DNA of 64,000 bases from positions 186,001 through 250,000 of the forward strand of contig JAPPKS010000031.1 of NCBI GenBank assembly GCA_028819845.1, read 5' to 3'. Each line of letters begins with the position of its first letter. Positions within the stretch are counted from its first letter, which is position 1. The stretch is from Candidatus Poribacteria bacterium. Its GTDB lineage: Bacteria; Poribacteria; WGA-4E; PCPOR2b. The notes under the pieces are model-generated. The model had not been told where the DNA came from. It saw nothing but the letters and a program-made list of their open reading frames with translations, and did no database searches. Shown here piece after piece: positions 10,201 to 17,607 of this stretch. The position numbers and the translations under genes are program-made.

Positions 10201-11062
10201 AACCCCCGGTACGGCAGAGGTTTTCGATCTCTCTGTGGAAAAGAGCCACTCATTTGTCGCCAACGGCTTCGTGAACCACAATTCGACGTATCTTCGTCAG
10301 ACAGCGCTCATTACGTTGTTTGCGCAGATGGGGAGTTTCGTGCCTGCATCGGCGGCAAAGATTGGGATTGTGGATCGGATTTTCACTCGCGTCGGGGCGT
10401 CAGATAACCTCGTGATGGGTCAAAGCACCTTCCTGGTCGAGATGAATGAAACCGCGAATATTCTGAACAATGCAACCTCGAAAAGTCTGATTATTCTCGA
10501 TGAAATCGGGCGCGGTACCAGTACCTTCGACGGGTTGAGCATCGCATGGGCGGTCGCGGAGTACATCCTGGACAAGAAGAAGATTGGCGGCAAAACACTT
10601 TTTGCCACGCATTATCACGAACTCATCGAGTTGGCAGGCAAATACAAAAACGCGAAAAATTTCAACGTTGCTGTCCATGAAGATGGAGAGAAGATAACGT
10701 TCCTGCGGAAAGTCGTGGAGGGAGGTACCGACCAGAGCTACGGCATTCATGTGGCGCGGCTCGCGGGGTTGCCGCTGGCTGTAATTGCGCGCGCGCAACA
10801 GATTTTGGAGATTCTCGAACAGCACAATCTGAGCATTGAGGGAGACGATCGAGCGCGCCTGCCGAAGGCAGCACCCAAGACGCCGCGTCCACGACGCCGA
10901 ATGTCGCAGTCCGCCTTTCAAGATGATTCGCTCCAACTCGCGCTGTTCACCCCCAAAACGCACCCCATCGTCGAGCAACTTCAAGACCTTGACCTTAATG
11001 AAATGACCCCTATGGGTGCATTAAACCTACTCTACCAATTGAAGGCGAAAGCGGACGAATAG
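7238..11062 (+). CDS. mutS: DNA mismatch repair protein MutS, interrupted by an intein
   Basis: MutS recognises mispaired bases and starts mismatch repair as an ATP-dependent sliding clamp. The reading frame is 1274 residues. Removing the intein at residues 629-1015 leaves 887, the normal MutS length. The mismatch-reading F-x-E motif is F33-Y34-E35 in VGDFYEAF. The lever and clamp region contains GFNQVFGYYIEVTKSN. The ATPase Walker A reads GPNMSGK before the intein and STYLRQ after it, so the loop is only complete after splicing. Walker B is IILDEIGRGTSTFDG. The C-terminal tail LNEMTPMGALNLLYQLK is the usual dimer/tetramer end. The start is supported by a promoter upstream and normal MutS spacing from the start to the F-x-E motif. 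Without splicing the protein could not bind ATP. Confidence 0.96.
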   Translation: MAKKTQLSPLMDQYKRLKNQYRDSVLLCRVGDFYEAFFEDAELIARELEIVLTSRDKDKATPMAGIPHHALDSYLYKLVKAGHKVAILEQIEDAKNVPAGELVKRDIVRIVTPGTLTDPKVLDQRVNNYLIAVCIRDEIYGFASVDLSTGEFAVTELQDDEKLWTELHRLAPKELLLSEVFDDAEILERIRVDLKAVVNTLPDWRFALDTTRSELLQHFNTLSLDGFGCEHLPAAICAAGALIYYLHETQKQEVEHILSIHTYTVSDFMILDVDTQRNLELTTSIRDGSAKGTLLETIDQTVTPMGARKLRGCLLQPLLQPDQIIARLNAVEEMKNQIGTQEEIRDLLNKIYDMERLISRISLGTANARDLLALRDSLYLIPAIKDQLGDCETSLLQTLNDTLDPLNQLATLIETAIHPDPPVTLREGGLIRDGYSGQLDELRAITSKGKSWIAELQQLEREKTGVTSLKIGFNQVFGYYIEVTKSNLHLVPDDYIRKQTLTNAERFITPELKEREAQILNAQDQIQALEHSLFLEIRAQIAKETERIQRTAAVIGMIDVIANLAYIAAKHDYEKPIIDESDEIIIRNGRHPVVERLFTQEGFVPNDTSLNCRDHQMHIITGPNMSGKCVRGDTLVFTDAGLVPIASLQPGRVEIDSFAPVSYRVKGLNGNAHATHFYAGGRRRTVRIRTRLGYELEGTPEHRIWARQQSGVEGWKPLGKIESSDAVAIDCQIDLWGANDTLQSPRAACMESQVNRIETPPDSSPGSLPARLTPDLAYLAGLLVGGSVSTDGDAVSLETKDAFLGGEFRRIIGAEFRDGAEATSKIRNSNNRGGDFQIRRFIEALGLAHTFNEQVPTAILRAPKVVVAAFLQGLFDITSNGDAKENITLFTPSVTLAKQVHTLLLNFGIVSAVQEKKANRAGNWIYRISVTGADALTFCRQIGFRHPEKHRSANHVRFIRYPGNSRMEHRDERSSGGGGYVFDSIADITPGTAEVFDLSVEKSHSFVANGFVNHNSTYLRQTALITLFAQMGSFVPASAAKIGIVDRIFTRVGASDNLVMGQSTFLVEMNETANILNNATSKSLIILDEIGRGTSTFDGLSIAWAVAEYILDKKKIGGKTLFATHYHELIELAGKYKNAKNFNVAVHEDGEKITFLRKVVEGGTDQSYGIHVARLAGLPLAVIARAQQILEILEQHNLSIEGDDRARLPKAAPKTPRPRRRMSQSAFQDDSLQLALFTPKTHPIVEQLQDLDLNEMTPMGALNLLYQLKAKADE
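9122..10282 (+). mobile_element. Intein (387 residues) inserted in the Walker A loop of MutS
   Basis: The insert begins with Cys629 (CVRGDTLVFTD, block A) directly after GPNMSGK and ends with His1014-Asn1015 (VANGFVNHN, block G) directly before Ser1016 of STYLRQ. Block B is seen as GTPEHRIW with its His. These are the residues of a standard class 1 splicing reaction: Cys1, block B His, penultimate His, final Asn, and Ser at +1. The middle resembles a two-motif LAGLIDADG endonuclease domain: LAYLAGLLVGG (about 9560-9600) and FLQGLFDITSNG (about 9845-9880). The acidic residue expected at position eight of each motif is Gly in the first and Thr in the second, so cutting activity is probably lost while splicing should remain. 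Confidence 0.93.
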
Positions 11063-11113
11063 AACCACAGCATATCAAACCGTGCGTCCCACAAATAAAC
11101 GGCGGCGTTAATC

Positions 11114-11487
11114 ATGGCACTTCATCCGGATTTTCCCGAATCGCCACATGCTGTTGGTGACATAACATTTGGCCTCCTTTGCCAAAAACCATTTCGCCGT
11201 CAGGTTCAAGCCTGATTACGCCAACTACTACCCCGATTTTATCGTGAAGCTGGCGGATGGACGAGTGATTTGGTCGAGACTAAAGGTCGAGAAGATGTGG
11301 ATGCAGCGCCCAAGTGCGCCGACTGTGGCAATGGTGCGAGGATGTCAACAGCGTTCAGGGAGAAACCGTTTATGGCTGTGTCTACGTAGACGAAGAAAGC
11401 TTTCGGACGTATCAACCGAAAACATTTCAGCAATTGTTGGATGGGTTCGCGCACGATAGGAGGGAACTCAATGAAACGGAGAACTAA
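11114..11487 (+). pseudogene. Remnant of a type III restriction endonuclease (Res) subunit
   Basis: This is a broken relic. In one frame it reads DYANYYPDFIVKLADG; after a frameshift near 11272 it continues ETKGREDVDAAPK; after a second shift near 11320 it reads RLWQWCEDVNSVQGET and runs to a stop at 11487 (SFRTYQPKTFQQLLDGF). PDF...ETKG is the PD-(D/E)xK nuclease signature at the C-terminal end of type III restriction or related DEAD-box proteins. An ATG at 11114 starts MALHPDFPESPHA, which resembles the N-terminus of such proteins, suggesting a large internal deletion; that part is less certain. The end overlaps the start of the next gene. Confidence 0.72.
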
Positions 11488-12067
11488 GATCTGCGGGCTA
11501 GCGGTTGGTATTGCTGCAATTGTATGTTTCGTGCTGGTCTATTTTCTAGGAATGCGTGAAGAAGACACGGCTCAGGCGTATAAGCCCTATATCGGTTACT
11601 TCACCACAACACCAACCATCCGCATTTCTGCTTTTGAATCGATTCTGTCAAGGCTACAACGGTCTGGAGGCGGTGAGGTAATTTTCCAAGGCGGAGAGGG
11701 ATTTGTCCGCTTTCGAGTTCGTGAAGATGGGAACATTGTGGCGTTGGTTCCCGTCTCAGCATCAGTACGGCGTCGGTTGCCCGCCACACTGGCTAGGTTC
11801 TTTATGGCGGACAAATACAAATTCCATAATATCCGGCTGCCCCGCCATGAAAGGCAGCGGCTTGAAGAGATGAAGCCGCTCCAGAACGCGGTAGAGCGGA
11901 AAGTCTCTTATTCAGGCACAGCGCCGCATATTTTCATTGAGGCGGAATTGAAATTGGATGTTTCACGTGCATCGGTGTTAGCGGAATCAATCTTGACGGA
12001 GGTATTTCAAATTGGGTCAGGCATGCTAGATATCTACGGGGGTGAATACCGTAAATTTCGTTGGTAG
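11471..12067 (+). CDS. Membrane-anchored protein of unknown function
   Basis: This protein has 198 residues from the ATG at 11471, chosen because AGGAGG lies just upstream (11459-11464). A longer frame to 11441 exists but is not supported by a ribosome-binding site. The N-terminus (residues 7-27) is one hydrophobic helix preceded by basic residues (MKRRTK), so the rest is probably periplasmic or extracytoplasmic. The remainder is soluble, basic, and mixed alpha/beta in appearance. I do not recognise a family. Its start lies within the remnant of the restriction gene, so it may have been placed here by the same rearrangement. Confidence 0.7.
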   Translation: MKRRTKICGLAVGIAAIVCFVLVYFLGMREEDTAQAYKPYIGYFTTTPTIRISAFESILSRLQRSGGGEVIFQGGEGFVRFRVREDGNIVALVPVSASVRRRLPATLARFFMADKYKFHNIRLPRHERQRLEEMKPLQNAVERKVSYSGTAPHIFIEAELKLDVSRASVLAESILTEVFQIGSGMLDIYGGEYRKFRW

Positions 12068-12119
12068 TAGGAAAATAGTTACTTGTGGCTTTACGCTTTG
12101 TTAGGCAAGAGATGCAGGT

Positions 12120-12950
12120 ATGCTGAACAATACATACGCCTACGTCCGTGCTAGGTGGGTAATCTTAGTTTCGATAATCGGGTTTGTTGCCCCGGCTTTT
12201 GTTTTCGATTTGAACCAACCGCTTGAGAACGCGGTCTATTATTTGGTATCATACAGTCTCATCGGCTTGCTATTATGGTGGATTTGGGGACGGAATCTCG
12301 AGTCGAAAGATGTCTTCGGTACAGTCCCAAATGGGGAAGAGGCATGGATTTGTCTGATGCTCGGAACACCCTCGGTATGCGCACATTATGCGGGAAAATA
12401 TCTGTTGTTTGTGCCGTTGTCCTTTGTAGTGCCGCAGTTTGTTTCTTGGTGGCTGTTCGAAACTTCGACTACGCTTTTTGACATGTCCTTCACCCGAGAG
12501 GCGATGTTGGTCAACGGATTGATGGCATTTAACCTCGTGATCTTAGTGCCAATCGTCGAGGAAATCGTGTTTCGGGGGTTCCTTCTGCATCGGTGGTGCG
12601 AAAAATTCGGCGAGAAACGAGGCGTTGTGTTGTCCTCAATGTTGTTCAGCATAATACACAAAGACATACTTGGAAACCTCGTTGTTTCGGTCATCGTAAG
12701 TGTTTTCTGCCTTCACAGAAAATCGCTAGTCGGTCCCATTCTTATTCATGCCGGCAACAACTTAATGGTGGTGATAGTGGTACTGTTTGTTTGGGTTGTT
12801 GGAGGAGAGGTCGTTGGACCACTAGCTGCCTCAACAGTCGAGGAGTTTCGATCCGGCTGGTGGTTCGGTGCATTCACCGCGGTCGTCAGCGTTCCGTGGT
12901 TGTATTGGTTTGTAAAGACCCGATTGTTGGAATCGAACGCTTCGTGCTAG
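12120..12950 (+). CDS. CPBP family intramembrane glutamic endopeptidase
   Basis: This 276-residue polytopic membrane protein carries the three catalytic motifs of the CPBP (Abi / Rce1-like, PF02517) family: EEIVFRG (EExxxR), FSIIH (FxxxH) and HAGNN (HxxxN), in that order between about residues 148 and 220. Five to eight hydrophobic helices surround them. Family members cleave prenylated or membrane proteins, and some confer bacteriocin or phage-related immunity; the role here is unknown. It follows the 198-residue membrane protein by 52 bases on the same strand. Confidence 0.9.
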   Translation: MLNNTYAYVRARWVILVSIIGFVAPAFVFDLNQPLENAVYYLVSYSLIGLLLWWIWGRNLESKDVFGTVPNGEEAWICLMLGTPSVCAHYAGKYLLFVPLSFVVPQFVSWWLFETSTTLFDMSFTREAMLVNGLMAFNLVILVPIVEEIVFRGFLLHRWCEKFGEKRGVVLSSMLFSIIHKDILGNLVVSVIVSVFCLHRKSLVGPILIHAGNNLMVVIVVLFVWVVGGEVVGPLAASTVEEFRSGWWFGAFTAVVSVPWLYWFVKTRLLESNASC

Positions 12951-13115
12951 TTTAGGACGGAAAAGTTGCGGAGTAAAACGTGGGATTGCACATGATTGGC
13001 TTTCCTAGATTTGGTAAACGGTAGAATTATGTTTAATCCGTCTTTCAATTGGGTTTGCGGAGCGTTGCGGGGCAAACTCGAATTTCCCAAAATGTTTTAA
13101 CCCAAGGAGACTTAC

Positions 13116-13583
13116 ATGAATGTAGAATCGTACATGACCGAAAGAGTTGACAATCAGGTTGAGAATTTTGACCAGCTCGCACGCTGCAACCAGAGAATAT
13201 ATAGCTTTCTGCGAATGGCCACGATTGCGTGCAACGTTCTCACCGCCTTTGCTATCGCGTTGACTCTCGCTGCGCCAGCACGATATAAGATATATGCGGG
13301 GCTGGGGGCGTTGGTCGTCTCAATGATAGTCCTTGCTGCGCACCAGATACAAGAGTTCTACAAGTTTGGGTCGAAATGGGAAAAGTTCCGAACGGTCGCA
13401 TAGCAGATAAAATCTGAAAAGTTCCTGTTTCTGAATGACGCAGGTACTTATCGCGCAGGTGATACCGATTCAAAGAAACGCGCCTTCATTGAGAGCATTG
13501 AAGGTATCATTCAGGGAACAGATAAATCCAATTTTGCACTGATGATAGAACCCGACGAAGAACATGAACCGCAGTTGCAATAG
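13116..13583 (+). pseudogene. DUF4231-type small membrane protein with an in-frame TAG
   Basis: The first 95 codons give a DUF4231/SLATT-like protein: YMTERVDNQVENFDQ, then two transmembrane helices and ending WEKFRTVA. A TAG at 13401-13403 interrupts it. The same frame continues open for 59 codons (QIKSEKFLFLNDAGTY...) to a second TAG at 13581-13583. The continuation matches the expected C-terminus of the family (a K-FLFL segment following the W-x-x-FR-T element) and restores the usual length of about 155 residues. A nonsense mutation, or a base error in the assembly, is the likely cause. SLATT-type proteins are often linked to conflict systems, which fits the surrounding remnants. The SD is AAGGAG before the ATG. 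Confidence 0.75.
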
Positions 13584-13599
13584 CGTTAGGAAGGGCAAC

Positions 13600-13833
13600 A
13601 TGACAGACAGAATTGTTGTTGATCCCACGATTCATCTCGGAAAACCTTGCGTGGTAGGCACACGCATAACAATCCAAATTGTTCTCGAACTCCTTGATGA
13701 AAACCTCTCTTTCGCTCAGATCATCCACGACTACTATCCGAATCTCAGCGTTGAAGATATCCGGGCATGCATTCAATATGCGATAGCGTTAGTAGCGGCT
13801 GAAGACATTCATCTGAGACCGATTTCCGCATGA
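13600..13833 (+). CDS. DUF433 domain protein, predicted antitoxin
   Basis: This 77-residue protein begins MTDRIVVDPTIHLGKPCV and contains GTRITIQIVLELL, the recognised core of DUF433, a winged-helix/HTH fold. It is commonly paired with a DUF5615 PIN-like toxin. The start at 13600 is favoured because GGAAGGG lies five bases upstream; a longer frame back to 13564 overlaps the preceding pseudogene. Its stop overlaps the ATG of the next gene by four bases (ATGA), the usual coupling in toxin-antitoxin operons. The partner is truncated, so this antitoxin may now be an orphan. Confidence 0.87.
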   Translation: MTDRIVVDPTIHLGKPCVVGTRITIQIVLELLDENLSFAQIIHDYYPNLSVEDIRACIQYAIALVAAEDIHLRPISA

Positions 13834-13964
13834 AGTTTCTACTCGATCAGGATGTGTTTACAAGCACCGCGCGGTATTTGAATGATTTACGGCATGATAT
13901 TGTGAGCGTCGCTCCACTGGGCTTGTCGCGAACCGGCAAAATGTCAAAACTCTGTATTACATAG
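13830..13964 (+). pseudogene. Truncated DUF5615 (PIN-like) toxin
   Basis: Starting at the ATG that overlaps the DUF433 stop, the frame reads MKFLLDQDVF and continues through DLRHDIVSVAPLGLS, the conserved N-terminal part of DUF5615 PIN-like proteins (LLDxDV, then HD-V..v...GL). It ends after 44 codons at TAG 13962-13964, whereas family members are about 110-120 residues. The later acidic residues expected for nuclease activity are absent, so a functional toxin is unlikely. No continuation of the domain was found in the other frames downstream. Confidence 0.75.
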
Positions 13965-14082
13965 TTGTCCATAGCCGCCTCCTATCATTGAATTCGATCA
14001 AAAAAATAGCTTAGTGATTGGCAAATCAAATTCCAACATATTATCAATAAATTTCTTTACGTAGTTGCCATGAGAAAAGCAC

Positions 14083-14241
14083 ATGCAGCGAATAACCGAA
14101 CAAGAACAACAAAAGTTTATGCGTCACCTTGGCGTGGACAAGCCCAAACCCGACAATTGCAACTTTATGCTGTGCGAGCATTTGCGCGCGATCGCCACGC
14201 ATCGCGATGAATGTGAAAATTCAACCACGGGTGTTAACTGA
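14083..14241 (+). CDS. Small ORF, hypothetical (52 residues)
   Basis: The frame runs from MQRITEQEQQ to a TGA at 14241. The composition is protein-like (HLGVDKPKPDNCNF, CEHLRAIATHRDE) with no signal or membrane segment. I do not recognise a family, and it has no clear ribosome-binding site. It may be a fragment, given the broken genes beside it. The rest of 13965-14277 shows nothing recognisable. Confidence 0.3.
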   Translation: MQRITEQEQQKFMRHLGVDKPKPDNCNFMLCEHLRAIATHRDECENSTTGVN

Positions 14242-14277
14242 TTGAAGAGTTAAACAATCCCGCTGAGAAGATGACAA

Positions 14278-16065
14278 ATGATCCCCATCTTCACCCACCC
14301 ACTCGGTTTCTTATCACTGTTGGCGATTCCGGGGCTTGTCGGTATCTACTTGCTGCGCACCCGATCGCGGCGCTACCCGGTGTCTAGCTTGATGCTCTGG
14401 GTGAACCAGCGGCAGGCGCGTGCAGGCGGTCTACGCTTAGAGCGGTTGCAGACTCCTCTTCTGTTCTTTCTTGAGTTGCTCACGATTATCCTACTCGCCC
14501 TGGCAGTGGCAGCCCCAATCATTCGGACCGCGCAGGGAGCGGTGCCGTTAATCGTCGTGCTCGACGATTCCTACTCAATGCTGGCAGGCGTTCATGATAA
14601 CACGAGAAGCCGGGCGATTGCAGCGCTTGAGAAAGAGCTCGACCCTGACGGGTTGAACCCGCTCACCAACCGCCGCTATGCGGTGCGCTTCGTGCTCGCG
14701 GGCGCAGCGCCGCAGGTGTTGAATGAAGCGGCGAAAACTGCGGACGACGCAATCGCGCAGCTTGAAGACTGGAGGTGCCTTTCGCCATTTGCGGACCTAG
14801 AGGGGGCAATCGCATTCGCTGCGGAGCTTGGAGGACCGAAAACACTCATCCTTGTTCTGACGGACGTACCCCCTTCGCGCACGCTTGAGGGGGAGCGCAT
14901 CCAGTGGTGGAGTTTCGGAACCCCGCAACCGAACGCTGCGATTGTCAATGCCGCCCGAACTTCCGCGGAATCGGGCGAACGGTGCCTGTTTGAAGTTACG
15001 AATCTCTCGCCGAATGTGATGGTAAGGGAGTTTATCGTAAGGGCAGATGAGCCTGCCGTGCAACGACCTTCGTCGCCGCTGCACCGTTCGACCCTCGAAC
15101 TTGAACCGATGGCGACGCACCGGATTGTCCTAAACCTTCGGCCTGAGACGCCGCGGTTGCGAGCGCAAATTGGCGATGATGCGCTTGCCATTGATAACGA
15201 AGTTTTACTCTTGCCGCAACGCCGAAGGCCGGTACGCGTTGATGTCCGTATTCGAAACCGGCAGATGCGTTCGTTGGTTGAAAATGCACTGGTGTCGACG
15301 GATAGAAGTATACCGGTAAAAGCCCGGCCAGAGTTGGTGTTTCTTGATGATTCAACGGAATCCGATATCTCGCCAGGGGCGTGGTATATGTATATCATCA
15401 GCGAACCGGACGCGTCTGCTTATCTCGGTCCTTTTGTCGTCGATCAGCGGCACCCATTGACTGAAGGGCTGTCGTTCAGCGGTGTCGTATGGGGCGCCGG
15501 TAGGACTGAAGCATTTATGGGGAACCCGATCATCACCGCCGGAAACGTCCCGCTATTGACCGACACTCAACGATTCACGGGCAGCCACGAACTCCGATTA
15601 CGCCTCCGCCCGGACCTGTCTACGCTTCAGCGTTCACCGAACTGGCCGGCATTGATATGGAATCTCCTCCAATGGCGCGCTTCCAAGACGCCCGGACTAA
15701 ACCGCGCCAACCTTCGGCTAGGTGAAACAGCAGCGCTGACCACGGCGTTAGGAACGGAATCTGTGCAGGTTGTTTCCCCAGACGGTGCCATAAGAGAGCA
15801 AGCCGTAGTAGACCGGACGATAAACGTCAAGACAGAGTCCGTCGGTATCTATGAGATGCATACTGATGCAGGCAGATATACGTTCGCGTCTAACGCGCTT
15901 TACCAAGAAGAGTCAGATCTTACAAATAAAGCGGGCGGGCGGTGGAGCGATTGGGGCGACGAAACCTTGCACTGGTGGGGTTACCACAGTTTTGCATTGT
16001 TCTTCCTATTGCTCGCGATGGGCATTTTAACGCTCCACCTGATTCTCGCCAAACGCGAAGCCTAA
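14278..16065 (+). CDS. BatA and von Willebrand factor type A domain protein
   Basis: This 595-residue protein opens with the BatA (aerotolerance regulator N-terminal) domain: FTHPLGFLSLLAIPGLVGIYL, then a second helix (LLFFLELLTIILLALAVAA). A VWA domain follows with the MIDAS motif DDSYS (near residue 100) and LVLTDV later. The middle is a soluble beta-rich region. A C-terminal helix (HSFALFFLLLAMGILTLHLIL) anchors the end, so the bulk is predicted periplasmic between membrane anchors. Such proteins often sit beside MoxR ATPases and DUF58 genes, but none is seen here. The role is probably envelope-related assembly or metal-dependent protein binding; the exact function is unknown. Confidence 0.88.
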   Translation: MIPIFTHPLGFLSLLAIPGLVGIYLLRTRSRRYPVSSLMLWVNQRQARAGGLRLERLQTPLLFFLELLTIILLALAVAAPIIRTAQGAVPLIVVLDDSYSMLAGVHDNTRSRAIAALEKELDPDGLNPLTNRRYAVRFVLAGAAPQVLNEAAKTADDAIAQLEDWRCLSPFADLEGAIAFAAELGGPKTLILVLTDVPPSRTLEGERIQWWSFGTPQPNAAIVNAARTSAESGERCLFEVTNLSPNVMVREFIVRADEPAVQRPSSPLHRSTLELEPMATHRIVLNLRPETPRLRAQIGDDALAIDNEVLLLPQRRRPVRVDVRIRNRQMRSLVENALVSTDRSIPVKARPELVFLDDSTESDISPGAWYMYIISEPDASAYLGPFVVDQRHPLTEGLSFSGVVWGAGRTEAFMGNPIITAGNVPLLTDTQRFTGSHELRLRLRPDLSTLQRSPNWPALIWNLLQWRASKTPGLNRANLRLGETAALTTALGTESVQVVSPDGAIREQAVVDRTINVKTESVGIYEMHTDAGRYTFASNALYQEESDLTNKAGGRWSDWGDETLHWWGYHSFALFFLLLAMGILTLHLILAKREA

Positions 16066-16530
16066 TACACCGCTTCCGTTGTAACCTCAATCACGCCAAG
16101 CCTCTAGTCCATCCAATTGATGTTTACACATGTTTCGGCTGCTGCAGTGTCCAACGGAATCTGCGGTCTGAATCAACACCGGTTCAGTTAGGAAATCGCA
16201 CCCGCCGCGGTGTACAAATAGTTTACGGTCTTGCCATAAAACCGTGTACATTGACATTCTGATTCATACAGCTCCTACTCACTCCCATTTCCCAACTTTC
16301 AGACTGAAGGCTAAATCGACACTCGTCTGAACATACTGCGTTGGACTACACCCTCCTGTTGAAGAATTTCCCGGCGATGCACCCCGCACAGCAGGTTAAT
16401 ATCCCGTCATTTTCCACCGGTTTTTGAAACCGCATACCTACCACTGCGTAGACGATTACCACAGGACACAAGCAGGGCTAAGGTTAGGTTTAACCGTAAA
16501 AAACCCAAGGATAAACTGTGCGAGGGGTGT
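16066..16530 (+). other. Gene-free spacer
   Basis: These 465 bases lie between the VWA gene and the EEP-family gene. No frame shows a convincing start, ribosome-binding site or family motif, and I see no strong hairpin or repeat. Confidence 0.5.
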
Positions 16531-17484
16531 ATGGAAATTCATCGCCATTTCAGTGTTCGCTGTTGCAAAGGCAAACTCTGGATAAGATCGCTTATTTTGT
16601 TAGGCTTAATCACCTTAGGTCTAAGTTGTTCAGAAACTGAAGATGTTAATCGGCCGTTTACGGAAGATGCCCTTGAGCCTATTGATGCTGAAAATGAAAA
16701 TGGCGGCATTGCGGCTACATTCCGCTTAGCGACTTGGAATATCCGAATCTTCAGTGACAACAGTCGAAGCGACGAAGAGTTGCAACTTATCGCCAATGTG
16801 TTGGTAGATTACGATTTTATTGCTATCGTTGAGTTGCGTGATGAAAACGTGTTAAAACGCACAGTGAGTATGCTGGAACTTATGGGTAAGGATTACGATT
16901 ACGTAATGAGCCGTAAGGTTGGCGGAAAAGTAAAGGAACGCTATGCCTTCTTGTTCGATCAACAGATTGTAGACGTTGTTGAGGACGGCATGGTATTTCC
17001 CGATCCGAATGACGCTTTTTTCCGCGAGCCGTATTTCGCTTCTTTTAAGGCGGGTGAATTTGACTTTACCGCAATTGCCGTACATGTAATCTGGGGTAAT
17101 TCCGTTGCCAAACGCAGGAGTGAAGTTCAAGAATTAGCCGACGTGTATCAGACGGTGCAGGACATAAATGGCGCAGAGCAGGATGTGATTCTGCTGGGCG
17201 ATTTCAACCGTAACCCAGATGACCGAATAGCTTATCAGCCGTTGTTGCAAATTACTGGGATGTTACATCTGTTCACCCTGCCTCAAAAATCCCACATCAA
17301 AGACTCAAGCTTATATGACAACATCTTTTTCCAATCGATACATGTTACCGAATACAACAACGAGAGCGGCGTTGACCGTTTTGATGAAACGGACTTTGGA
17401 AATAACGACCGAGCGGCATCTCTTGCAGTAAGCGACCATCGACCGTTATGGTGCGAGTTTCGGATTGACAGAGATGACGATTAA
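16531..17484 (+). CDS. Exported endonuclease/exonuclease/phosphatase (EEP) family protein
   Basis: This 317-residue protein begins with a basic N-terminus and a hydrophobic stretch ending LGLSCS, a lipobox, so it is a predicted lipoprotein. Residues about 65-317 form an EEP domain with ATWNIR, IAIVELRDE (the metal-binding Glu), ILLGDFNRNPDD and SDHRPLW, the last containing the catalytic Asp-His. The fold uses Mg2+ to cleave phosphodiesters, so it could be an extracellular DNase or a phosphoesterase; the substrate is unknown. It stands alone between two spacers. Confidence 0.9.
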   Translation: MEIHRHFSVRCCKGKLWIRSLILLGLITLGLSCSETEDVNRPFTEDALEPIDAENENGGIAATFRLATWNIRIFSDNSRSDEELQLIANVLVDYDFIAIVELRDENVLKRTVSMLELMGKDYDYVMSRKVGGKVKERYAFLFDQQIVDVVEDGMVFPDPNDAFFREPYFASFKAGEFDFTAIAVHVIWGNSVAKRRSEVQELADVYQTVQDINGAEQDVILLGDFNRNPDDRIAYQPLLQITGMLHLFTLPQKSHIKDSSLYDNIFFQSIHVTEYNNESGVDRFDETDFGNNDRAASLAVSDHRPLWCEFRIDRDDD

Positions 17485-17607
17485 TTCATCCAAAAACAGC
17501 TATGTGAAGACGGGAAACCAGCTTCCCAAATGGAGATAAAATATAAGCCTTGAGAACCTTTTGCCATTGTTAATCGCCTTTTACTATTGATAAAGGAGGT
17601 GGGCGCA

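Noticed and set aside
11114-14241. An active defence island
   Set aside because: The restriction subunit, DUF4231 gene and DUF5615 gene are all broken. Only the DUF433 and CPBP genes are intact.
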